From: Halichoerus grypus
Taxonomy: Eukaryota > Chordata > Mammalia > Carnivora > Phocidae
NCBI RefSeq assembly: GCF_964656455.1
Contig: NC_135715.1
Span: forward strand, 73,483,414-73,547,413
DNA length: 64,000 bases
Direction of reading: 5' to 3'
Position numbers and translations under genes: made by a program. Shown here piece after piece: positions 54,830 through 64,000 of this stretch. Position 1 is the stretch's first letter; each line of letters starts with the position of its first letter. The notes under the pieces were generated by a model. That model was not told where the DNA came from and searched no databases. It worked only from the letters and a program-made list of their open reading frames with translations.

Positions 54830-54985
54830 CATGGTAGGACAAATAGCCACTGGGCCCCCAGGGCTCTGCAGAACAGCCACCATGCTAGCTCAGGCTTTTC
54901 TAAGAAACAGGAATACACTTCTTCCTTGTTTAAGCCACTGATCTTCTGGGTCTCTGTCATGCATCCGCATCTAGCCAATGCAGAT
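54830..54985 (+). mobile_element. MLT1-like LTR 3' end, sense
   Basis: CTTGTTTAAGCCACTGATCT followed by 'gtctctgtcatgcatccgcatctagccaatgcag' matches the MLT1 3' end ('tgtttaagccactcagttttgtggtactttgttatagcagccctagcaaact'). The 5' portion is too diverged to bound. Confidence 0.45.
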
Positions 54986-56385
54986 AGTAGCCCAATGAGC
55001 AGCCCTGTATCACACATTTCCTTTCTCTGCCCCTTGAAGAGAAGACTAATCTAGCCCCATTCAGGGGCGACCTCATGACTTCAGTGCTCCAGACACTACC
55101 AATCATTTGGAGCTGCCCCATGAAATGAACCCAATGCCATTCCTGCCTGGAAGTGAAAGATGCTGCAACCATGTCCCAAAGACTCCTTCTCCACTGACAA
55201 GCATGTGTCCTTATTGGTCTGTGAAGTAACCTGTGGCCTTCGAGGTAACCTTCTCTCATTGCATTTTCGGGGGAGGATACAGAAGGAGTGAGACTCTTAA
55301 TGGTGCCCAGGAATCTGGCCTTCCCCACTTGAGGACACCCAGCCATGGCTCAGGAAAAGATTTTGCATTCAGAATTTATATTCATCTGGGTTTGCTCTTG
55401 AACATTCTGCAGCAAAGGGAAGGCACCACTTGGAGCAAAGATGTATCTTCCAAACCCCTTGCCCCCAGCTGGCTCCTCACAGAAGTTCTTGAAATGGTTT
55501 TTTGAAAGAGGAAGGGAGCAAGACAAGCACCCACAGAGAAGGCCCACATCCATCAAAGACCCAGGATAGCTCCAACTGGATTGTATTGGTTGTTTAGAGG
55601 CGGATTGGTTTTCCTACAACTGGGCTGCTCTTAGAAATCATGAACAAACACGTCCTGGGGGCCATCCAGGCTCTGAGAAGTATGGTGCCATGACCAAGAG
55701 TGCCGGCTCCAGAGCCAGAGGCTGGGCTGGGATCCCAGCTCCTCCACTTCCCAAAGGAGAATATTTCCAAAGGCACATGCTTATTGAGTTCAGACTATAC
55801 AAGCAGGGAGTCCATTGTAATACAACTCAAGAGGGGCTAAAAGTGACCAAGATATTTTTAGTATAAAACGTGGGAGTTATACAATAAGTCCCTCTTGGAA
55901 GATTGTCCTGTATGTGCTTAATACAGAGGCCAGAGCAGACCTTCCTCCACTGGGATGGTCCTAAGCCTACCAAGCTATCTCCATGGAAAGCACAGAAATG
56001 AGTGAACGAAACTGGCTGAAGCCTGGAAAAGTGCAAGACCCTGGGAAAAGTGCAAAGCCTTGACCTAGGGACTCATGGGGGAGGGGAGTGAACGGAACAT
56101 GGCAGCCAGAGGAGAGGGGCTCCAGCATGGTCAGCACCCCTTAGGAGTGTGTAGAGGAGCCACATGGGAGCAGGTTACACCCTGAACAAGTAAACTTACG
56201 AACTGAGTAGGAGAGCCCAGAACCTGCGTGACCCTGCGCCTTGAGTCTAAACTCCTCCATGTTTGCAGGTAAGCAGAAGTGCATGGCAAACCTAGATGCC
56301 GGCATGAGGCCAGACTGACTTGGAGATCCCTCAGAGCTCTCCTTACTGTGTGGCAAGGAACCCAGGTGCCAAGTCTCAGCTGATT
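54986..56385. other. unique sequence, nothing recognised
   Basis: No repeat or gene is supported. A minus-strand frame of 129 codons (54957-55346) and others show no domain. Confidence 0.35.
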
Positions 56386-56420
56386 AAAAAAAACAAAACA
56401 AAACAAAACACAACAACAAA
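56386..56420 (+). repeat. (AAAAC)n microsatellite
   Basis: Four AAAAC units are followed by an ACAACAAC tail. The tract probably derives from a retroelement tail, but no body is recognised on the left. Confidence 0.8.
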
Positions 56421-56512
56421 CCAGGAATGACAGAAATGCATCTGGATCAGCTTATCCAGCAGATGCTACATAAGACAAGAATTGCCTAATGACACAATTT
56501 ATTTTAAATTAC

Positions 56513-56532
56513 TTTTTTTTTTTTTTTTTTTT
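56513..56532 (+). repeat. poly-T run followed by an ACAG trinucleotide context
   Basis: About twenty T bases end in ACAG, which superficially resembles a splice acceptor. It may equally be the reversed A-tail of an antisense retrocopy lying at 56533-56770, whose source I could not identify. Confidence 0.7.
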
Positions 56533-56879
56533 ACAGAGGGAAGAGGGCAGAGTATATGGAATTAAAAATTAAATTCAAAAGTGTTAAGGAGGAATGTCTA
56601 AGGATGGGAAAAAGGTTAAACAAATCACCAGTGATCCCTTCCCCATGAAAGAGGCCGGTGTGTGATGTGTTCAAGCATTCGAGGCAGCAAATAAATGGGC
56701 AGCTTCTACTTGGAGAGCCAAAGCACTGACCCGGGTTCCCAGCTCTGTCTATAGTCTCAGAGGCCAAGGACGTGTTATCTCTTGTTCCTTCTTGGAAGAA
56801 TCATCAGTTTGGAGCCATACACATCGCAGATATTTGGATGTGAAGCTTCTGTGGGATTAGATCCACTGATCCAGGCATC
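56533..56879. other. unidentified sequence, possibly an antisense retrocopy
   Basis: The sequence to the right of the poly-T run has no recognised family. A 78-codon minus-strand frame (56531-56767) is not similar to any protein I know. Confidence 0.25.
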
Positions 56880-57670
56880 AGTGATATTGTGATTTCCAAT
56901 AAGAAATATACATTGGGTCTTCCTCTGGTTCTGGCACAGAGCTCCTAAAACCCTTGGAATTTCCTGAGAGCTACGCAGGTCTCTTTTGTTATGCTAATGA
57001 AGTTATTTTGGGAATGCACCTAAGGATGGGAGCTGGTTCCCAGGAAAACCGACCAAGGGATTAGAGGGTTGGAAATTTCAGTCCCTCCCCTTGATCTCTG
57101 GGAGGGGAGAGGGGCTGGAGTTTGAATGAATCACTAATAGACAATGATTTAATCAATCATGCCTATCTAATGAACCTTCTATAAAACCCCAAAAGGATAG
57201 AGTTTGGAGAGCTTCCCGGTTGATAAACACTCGGAAATTTGGAGGCAGTGCCACATTCAGTAGGGCATGGAAGCTTCATACCCTTTCCCTATACCTTGCC
57301 CCATGCATCTCTTCCATCTGGCTATTCTTGATTTATAGCCTTTTAATCTAGTAAGTAAAATGTTTCTCTGAGTTTTGTGTGCAGCTCTAGCAACTCTAGC
57401 AAATTAACTGAACTCAAGGAGGGGGTCATGGGCCCTCTGATTTACAGCCGGTCCATCAGAACCTGGACTTGTGATTGGCATCTAAAGTGAAGGGCAGTCT
57501 TGTGGGACTGAGCCCTCAACCTGTGGAACCCGATGCTCCCCCCAGGTAGATAGTGCCAGAACTGAGTTGAATTGTAGGACATTCAGCTGGTGTTGTGAAG
57601 CATTCCCTGGATGTGTAGTGAAACCCCCTTCCTCCACCTTCCCACACATTAGAAATCAGTGTGAGCACCT
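56880..57670 (+). mobile_element. ancient endogenous-retrovirus LTR, sense, family not named
   Basis: Its order of blocks is that of a mammalian ERV LTR: 'cctaaaacccttggaatttcctgag', 'tttgttatgctaatgaagtt', 'gggagctggttcccaggaaaacc', 'agagggttggaaatttcagtccc', 'gatctctgggaggggagaggggctgg', 'aaccttctataaaaccccaaaagg' (promoter-like TATAAAA), 'catgggccctctgatttacagccgg' and 'acctggacttgtgattggcatct'. No gag, pol or env sequence is attached, so it is a solitary, decayed LTR. Confidence 0.65.
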
Positions 57671-59209
57671 CTTAGAACCAACTGTCCATAGCAGAGCATT
57701 GCTAGAATGTGGTGGGAAGGGAAGGTTCCTTCTCAGGGTAACACAGTTGCAATATCAGGTCAGTTGAGTTATGCCAAAGCCCCTAAGGTTTTAGTTTTAT
57801 TTTTCATGTACCATCATAAGTAAAACTTTTACATTAGTACAAAAGCAATGAAATCTTGATTTTGGTTTTCTCAACTTACAAAGCCGCTTTCCTATACTTT
57901 CAATAGTTTTATTTCATGGACCTTTGTCAGTTAAAAAATTCCTTTGGGAAGCCACCCTACTTTACCACCGCAAGCTACCACTGGCACTACATTGGTGCAG
58001 TAACAATATGTATGGGGTTCACTCCTTGTGGGGGGGACCCAGCAAACAAGTCAGTAAGACGTGCCCCCAGGTCACAGGATTGACCAAGTACTCATCTTCA
58101 TATATATCCCCGGATCCCCATGGTCATATCAGTAGTGTTGAGAGAGAAAAGTAAGAATGCAGCCTGGCCAAGGAGTATCATGGTCAGAGCCTCCAAGTCA
58201 AGCTTCTATCCCACAGGGCATAGGCTGAACTCGTAAGGGAGCCCTCTAGTTCTGGGCCACACAAGCAGAGTCTGATGCCCTAAATGAGCATAAAATGTGC
58301 AGACAGGGGCAGTAATGGCAGGCCAGGCTGACTTGGGGGGCACTGGGTTTTACTCAGATCCTGGGTGTGAGCCCTTCATTCAAGCCTCCAGAGTCTTGGG
58401 CAAGCAGCAGCCCCTGTGTCCGCCATGCATTCCCTGTCTGGGTCCTACTTGTCCCACTCCCAGGGTACGTGGACCCCCTCAAGCTGTCAGAACCACAGTT
58501 CTGTCACATCTACGTTCAAATTAGATACCTGCCCTGCCACCCTCCAGGAGGATCCACGCAAGGAAAGATATGGCAGCCTAGGACACTGTGGAGTGCAGTC
58601 CATGGCTCAGGCGCTCTGGCCCTCAGTGCTGTCTGTCAAGGCTTAGTCAGTGTGACAGTTTTCCTGTAACAAAAGGCTTGTTTGTGGGCAGGGTGGAAGC
58701 CAGCCTGTGAGGGACTCCCTCCTCAGCCAACCAGTGGCCCAGCCCTGGCTCAGGCTGATGCCCGCCGAGCTCTCTCTGTGTCTCCTGAGGGCCACCTGCC
58801 TGTGTTTACACGTCTCAGAGCCTAACAGTCCACAGTCTGGTGAAATCTGATGAACTCTATTTCCTCTGGGCCTCTGTGCATTAGAGGAATCTCGACCCTC
58901 AGATGGCAGCAGGGCTTACAGAACAAAGCAGAGGCACTGGGGCTCCGCTTAACCTGCTAAACCCATTTCCAACCTTATTGTCATCCAGGACCCTCCCCCA
59001 GAATTACTACTTTTGGAGCATCTTATACAAATGCCCCATCCGTGTCATACAGGAAAGAACAGTTTTGCTGCAGCGGCCTCCCTGTTGGGGCAGACATTGG
59101 TTAAGTTAGCCCTTCTTCCTATAGCTAGTCTCACTTACCATCAGAGTTATGTCTACCCCTGCCACTGCGTCTCAGAGCTCTCTCCCGACAATGCCAATGG
59201 CCCTAGATG
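57671..59209. other. unique sequence, nothing recognised
   Basis: Mixed unique sequence. Overlapping plus-strand frames at 58297-58669 have no domain and are not credible exons. Confidence 0.35.
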
Positions 59210-59649
59210 CAGTAGTCCTCTCTTATCCACCGGGGATGCATTCTAACACCCCCAGTGGGTGCCTGAAACCATGGATTGAACCAGTCCCCATTTATACTAT
59301 GTTTTTTCCTATACGTACATACCTATGATAAAGTTTGATTTATAAACTAGGCACAGTAAGAGATTAACAACAATAACTAATAATAAAATAGAACAATAAC
59401 AATATGCTAAAAGTTATATGAATGTGGTCTCCCTCTCTCAAAATACCTTATTGTACTGCACTCACCCGTCTTCCCTTGATGATGTAAGATGATAAAATGC
59501 CTACATAATGAGACCAAGCAAGGTGAGTGATGTGGGCATTGTGACCTTCTGACCATGCATCAGAAGGAGGATCATCTGCTTCTGGACCACGGTTGACCAC
59601 AGGTAACTGAAACCACACAAAGCAAAACCCTGGATACAGGGGCCTACTG
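59210..59649. mobile_element. Tigger2a-like DNA transposon, near full length
   Basis: The left end CAGTAGTCCTCTCTTATCCA and the right end ACAGGGGCCTACTG form diverged inverted repeats. The interior contains 'acccccagtgggtgcctgaaacc', 'ttttttcctatacgtacatacctatgataaag', 'taggcacagtaagagattaacaac', 'aataataaaatagaacaataac' and 'tcagaaggaggatcatctgcttctgg', as in the nonautonomous Tigger2a family. Length is about 440 bp. The right flank begins TA. The left flank TA is not preserved at the exact border. Confidence 0.85.
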
Positions 59650-61344
59650 TACTACAAAGGCAGTTCTACTTCAGCTCCTCACAAAGGAGAAAGGGATCCA
59701 CAGACCAATACCTAAGTGGGCTTACCTGCCATCTTGGGTCTAGGATCTAGAAAATGGCACTCTCATTTCAACTGCTAAATAATTGGCTTTTAAGTAGTTT
59801 GTGTAATGGGAAGAGAGTGTGTGCACTTTTACCATATTAAACTGATGTGTTATTTACACCACATAGGTTATTTTCCTGTGGCTTTTCACTTATTGAATTA
59901 ATGAGAATAACTGGCAGTGGGGGAAGAAGAAGGTGGATACCACCTTGAAGAAAGAAATCCTTATGCATTTTGAGACTCCAATTAGAGATTCTTCAGAAAA
60001 GAAACAGTAGTCTTGAAAGCCAGACTTCACTGATGCAGAAAAGTTCTAAATTCAAAAGCTTATATTTATATGAGAAGAACAAGCATTGGCCATTGGTCAT
60101 GTCAACATGGAGTGTTACCATAAGACATGGTATATAGGGAAAACAGGAAATGCTCTCAGAGGACAGCCTGCCACCCAGAAGGGGAAAATCCCTCCTGGCA
60201 CTGGAAGATACTTAGAGAAGACTGAAGAAGATGATTCTTGAATTAAGATGTTGCTTGGGCCCCATGAAGGGCTGGGTGAAAGGAACCAGACAATAAAAAT
60301 CTCAATGGACACCTCAGGTTGGGAGCAACCCCAAGAGCACCAGGCTGATTGTCCTGGTAGTACCCTTACCCCAGCAGAAGGTGGCACTAAATAAAAGCCT
60401 GAGAAGGGACCACACACAGCTCATGGAAGGGAGGAGAGGTATCTGCCAGTTCCCAGGCTCCACCATGGAAAGGGATGAGAGCACAGGGGTCTGAAGATGA
60501 GGACTGGCATGGTGCCAAGGAGGCCGCAGGTATATGGCCTCAGGTGAAGCAAAGCTGCAGACCTGGGACTGCAGCCTTGAATGCCAGCCTCACATTTCAA
60601 AGGCTGCTTGGGGCTGCCTGCTCCTCAGAGAGCCCAGGCACCAGGCTGTCGGGACTCAGAGCTGGGACTGAGGCTATTGAACAGAAGAGATGGTTCTGAA
60701 CGGAAAGACACTAACAGTGTCATAGGGAGAGGTGAATGTTTCCCAAGCCAGCCTCACCCATCAGTAGGAATATGGGCTCCTGAGAAAGACAGGCACAGTT
60801 ACCATCTTGATCTTGACAAAAGCTAGCCTTCACTGCATGGTGACCTGGGACCAGCTCTCCAGAGCAGTTCTGCTTCATCACAGCACCTTCCTTTCCTCTG
60901 CTTCTGAGCCCCTAGGTTGTCTACTTGGAGCTTAGGCACTTTCACTGGCCTGGCCTGCAACAGTGGGGGAGCTCAGAGCTCAGCTGGAAGGGGCACAGTC
61001 TCTGTAGCCTGGAAACAAGAGGGGGTGGGGTGGGGTGTTGAGAAAGGACCAGCAGTGGGGTGCACATTGACGAAGCAGAGGAGGATGAGGCGCAGGGGCA
61101 ACAAAGCTCTCTCCCATACCCCTTTACCGCTCTGGCCAGTCTGCTTGGAGCAGTTTCTGGCTCCAGCTGGCTTATCTGAAAGCAAGGGTAGGGGTGGTAC
61201 ACCTCGCCATGGAGCCTTTCAGACCTGATTTGATTTTTCCCTCTTTGGATCCCCAAGCTCTGGCTGGTGGGACTTGGCCCTGAGCAGTGCTCCTTCGTGG
61301 TCCTACCTCATGTCCTAAGTAGCCTCATGTGTATATCTTGACTC
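59650..61344. other. unique sequence, nothing recognised
   Basis: No interspersed repeat or exon with support. Several short frames near 60.5-61.2 kb on both strands are unremarkable. Confidence 0.35.
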
Positions 61345-61500
61345 TTTTGAAGCACTTACTGTGAGCCTGGCTAACTTTGTTCTCAGCTCTTTACAACTAT
61401 TGTGCCCATTTTATAGATAGGAAACTGAGGGCAGCTAACTAGTAAGTGGCTAAGCCAGGCTTGGAAACCAGGTCCTATCTGGCTCCCATGCCCATGTGTT
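61345..61500 (-). mobile_element. MIR SINE, antisense
   Basis: 'gaagcacttactgtgagcctggc', 'gtgcccattttatagataggaaactgagg', 'gcagctaactagtaagtggctaagcc' and 'ggaaaccaggtcctatctggctcc' give an almost complete antisense MIR. Confidence 0.88.
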
Positions 61501-62094
61501 ATGGCTTCCTTCTTGTGCATAAGCCCCTCGGGTCTTGTTTCCATCCTCACTGAGATTGCCCTGATTCATGCCGGGGCCCTCCTCCCCCACTGCATGCTCC
61601 AGGAGGGTAAGCACTGCAGAGGGGCAGGTGGTTTCTCACTGTTTATTCCAAGGCTGTACATACATATGGAGTCGGGCTCAGTAAGTCTCTGTAGAATGAA
61701 TGCGGGGGTGGGGGGCGGGTGTTGAGGGACTTAATTTTCTCAGATGGTATCTAATTTGTTAAAAGTATTGTCTGAACTGAAGAGGACCTTAGAGATTCAC
61801 CTCATCTATAGAAAACTGCTCCCCGGAGGTAAGGCAGAGTTCTTTACCCTTCCAAGTGGAAAGTCAGTTTCTTCTCATATCTCAATTTTCAAACCTCCTG
61901 AACCTGAATTTCTTCTCCTCTCTCCATCATGGATCATTATAAGCAGAAGAATACGTATGTTTCTGCCTTTCCACCAAAATGATCAGTTCAATGCATTTCT
62001 AAGAAACCCTAGTTTCCTGCTCAGCTGACCCACTTCTGCCACCTTAGCACTTCATCTCCGAGTTCCTCAGGCAGAAAAGTTGTGGTCTGTCTTT
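61501..62094. other. unique sequence with a G-rich tract
   Basis: A tract of G runs at 61703-61724 has quadruplex potential on the plus strand. Otherwise nothing is recognised. Confidence 0.35.
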
Positions 62095-62236
62095 CTTCCT
62101 TTCCCCTTGTCTCCCCCCCTCCCCCTGCCCCATCACCATCCCTTTCTCCTCTCTTTTCTCCCTCCTTCCTTCCTTTCCTCCCTCCCTCTTTCCTTCCTTC
62201 CTTCCTCCCTCCTCCCTCCTCCCTTCCTTCCTTCCC
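62095..62236 (+). repeat. polypyrimidine (CCTT/CCTCC)n tract
   Basis: Irregular TTCC, TCCC and CTCC units span about 140 bases, all pyrimidine on the plus strand. Lys/Arg/Glu/Gly-rich and Pro/Ser/Leu-rich frames across it are artefacts. The strand asymmetry could allow a triplex (H-DNA) structure. Confidence 0.93.
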
Positions 62237-62415
62237 AAAATAACCTAGAATATACTCAACATAATTAAACATATGGGAGGGCATAAACACAATAAAATAT
62301 AAATATCTCTGTCCTTATAATTCCATCTCTGGACACATTCTTGGGAAGCTGACTGTCTTTTTTTCTCTTTCCTTATTTTCTAAAGCTCTTATGATCATTC
62401 CTTATAGCTCTGTTT

Positions 62416-62485
62416 CTTATCTTTCAGAGCAGATTGTCCACAGATTAAGAATAGTATCTGTAGACAATCTGCTTTGAAAGATAAG
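62416..62485 (+). other. perfect-length 30-bp stem hairpin, 10-nt loop
   Basis: The left arm 62416-62445 (CTTATCTTTCAGAGC then AGATTGTCCACAGAT) pairs with 62456-62485, leaving TAAGAATAGT as the loop. Only two of 30 positions are not Watson-Crick pairs. In a plus-strand transcript one would be G-U and the other C-A. The 70-nt total size and long stem resemble a pre-microRNA or a miniature inverted repeat. The flanks do not continue the pairing, no known miRNA is recognised, and transcription is unknown. Confidence 0.6.
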
Positions 62486-63159
62486 GGATTTAGCCTTATA
62501 CTACTTCTCACCATCTCCTCTCTTTCTCAATTTTTGCTATAGGGTTATTTTTAGTCTTCGTAATAGTTAATCACCTGTATGACTTTAAATAATATGCATA
62601 ACCCCCAATTTCTTGATTCATTTACCTAAGATTATATCTATGGACTTCCAGCCTTAGGGAATAAGAAATAAGTACACTCCCCTACTCCTGGTTTCAGTTA
62701 GTTCTATCAATTTTACATTGTTCAGGTTTGCAAACTTTACATTCAGTTTTGTGACTAAATATATCTTTCATACTTCATCTTTAAGTTGATTTTAAACATT
62801 GAAATTGCATAGATAGATCTATAATATTATACTTAAAAATCATTGCATAAATGAGAGCGTTATTGAATGTCTAGGAAAGGAAATAGAATTTTTTGCCACC
62901 AGAATCTTGCCTCTTAAAGAGGATTCATCCAAGCCTCAAGTTAAAATGGTTTTCTTTGATCCATATCTAATTCAGGGATTACTGCATATTTTCCCATATT
63001 ATCATTCTCCATCTTTGGTTCATTTTCTATTTTACTGTGTGTGTCCATGAATAATTTTGTTTGTAATAGTTTGTAAAAATGCACAACTTTATCTGAATCC
63101 TTGCATACCCCAGATATCTATCTTTTGCTTCCATTTGTTTAACAATTTCTTTTTGCTTT
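62486..63159. other. AT-rich sequence, nothing recognised
   Basis: No gene is visible. Some stretches may be very old LINE sequence, but no block is diagnostic. Confidence 0.3.
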
Positions 63160-63650
63160 AATTTTTTGGGGAGGTGCTATTAAGGTATAATTTGTACATA
63201 GTAAGGAAAACAAATCTTAAATGTATATAGTAGGATGAATTTTTGTATGGGACCACCACCCATATTAAGATATAGAACATTTCCATTACCCAGAAAGTTC
63301 CCTGCTGGGTCAATGCAATTGCCTCATTAATTCAGAAAGCTTCTGTGGTCTCTCTTGCCATAAATTCGTTTTGCCTCTTCTGAAGTCACATAAATTGGTA
63401 AGTTTCTACTCCATATTTGCCTTCTTTCATTCAATGTATAAACTATGAGTTTATTCCATGTTGTTGTGTGTACCAGTAGTTTGTGCTTTTAAAATTGCTT
63501 GTTAGAGACAGCTCTTACTTTCACTTATCCTCCTGGGCATCTTATTGTGGCTTTGGTTTGCATTAAGTAAAGATTTTGAGGACCTATTCATATGTTTATT
63601 GGCCACTTGGATATCCTTTCATTGATCATTGGACTGGAGATATTATCCTA
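63160..63650 (-). mobile_element. old L1M 3' region, antisense
   Basis: 'attaaggtataatttgtacatagt', 'tatattaagatatagaacatttcc'-like wording, 'cccagaaagttccctgctggg', 'ttcattcaatgtataaactatgag' and 'tgtttattggccacttggatatcc' match a reversed L1M 3' end and the ORF2 C-terminal region. Confidence 0.8.
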
Positions 63651-63942
63651 GGCTCAAATTAACTTTCAGAACATCGAAGGAATTTTTTGGTGGCAATTTT
63701 AGTCTTGTTTTTATCTAAGCCTCTTGCTTTCATTCTGCTGGGAGTTTTCAAACTATTTCCCCATTGTTGAAGTCCTGTAGTTTTACCAGGATGAGAGTGG
63801 ATGTGGGGTTTTTTTCATTAAAATTGTTTGGTTCTCAGTTAATCCTCTCAATGTGAAAACCCTTATACTTATACTATACTTGTTCAGCTCAGGAAATGTT
63901 CTTTTCTTAGTGACTTTTGTCCTCACCTCCATCTCCTTCTTC
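63651..63942. other. possible further L1M sequence, unresolved
   Basis: AT-rich sequence continuing from the L1M fragment, without diagnostic blocks. Confidence 0.3.
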
Positions 63943-64000
63943 TTTTTTTAAAAGATTTTATTTATCTATTTGACAGAAAGAGAGAGGCATGAGCCAGGGG
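63943..64000 (-). mobile_element. carnivoran SINE, antisense, cut by window end
   Basis: CTTTTTTTAAAAGATTTTAT, TTATCTATTTGACAGAAAGA and 'gagaggcatgagcc' are the reversed tail and CT-rich part of a SINEC copy. The body and head lie beyond the window. Confidence 0.85.

Noticed and set aside
62021..62290. Lys/Glu/Arg/Gly-rich minus-strand frame
   Set aside because: It is produced by the polypyrimidine repeat at 62095-62236.
1..64000. CRISPR arrays, operons and bacterial-style regulatory sites
   Set aside because: The repeat content is mammalian. No regularly spaced short direct repeats or compact gene clusters are present.

Overview
The window is nuclear DNA from a carnivoran mammal, most likely a caniform of the bear/seal/mustelid group. 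The clearest sign is the repeat content: at least twelve tRNA-Lys-derived carnivoran SINEs (CAN SINE/SINEC type), several with clean target-site duplications, plus L1 copies with carnivoran-type 3' ends. Ancient mammalian repeats (MIR, L2, MER5A, Tigger/MER2, MaLR-type and other LTRs, old L1M) fill much of the rest. I found no convincing protein-coding exon, tRNA, rRNA or CRISPR array. The window looks like intergenic or intronic sequence.

Layout. 1-12 kb is repeat-poor, relatively GC-rich and dominated by unique sequence. It holds the most interesting structure: two related, non-repetitive elements of about 390 bp at 7612-8000 and 11295-11690, in the same orientation and about 3.7 kb apart. 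They share at least ten collinear anchor motifs at nearly identical spacing, and a very degenerate third copy may lie inverted at about 120-300. 12-15 kb contains a nested stack (MER5A, then L1M, then SINE). 15-25 kb is an L1 graveyard: an old L1M split by a younger 3.9-kb antisense L1, itself split by a SINE, followed by L1 5' and ORF2 fragments, one of them inverted. 25-32 kb is mixed unique sequence with a nearly complete MER2 transposon, L2/MIR remnants and a long TTCC microsatellite. 32-33.4 kb is a 1.3-kb sense L1 insertion inside an older antisense L1M. 34-51 kb is mostly unique with MIR, L2, LTR, MER5A and SINE copies, and a processed pseudogene of FGFR1OP2 at about 41.94-42.8 kb. 51.6-54 kb is old antisense L1 carrying a SINE inserted into another SINE. 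54-64 kb holds an LTR, a Tigger2a-like element, pyrimidine repeats, a 30-bp-stem hairpin at 62416-62485, and L1M and SINE sequence running to the end.

There is no operon or pathway to describe. The functional candidates are the duplicated noncoding element, which has homeodomain-type AT-rich motifs and CpG-rich flanking DNA, and less certainly the hairpin near 62.45 kb. Family names come from recognising consensus features by eye. No alignment was run, so old-repeat boundaries are approximate.
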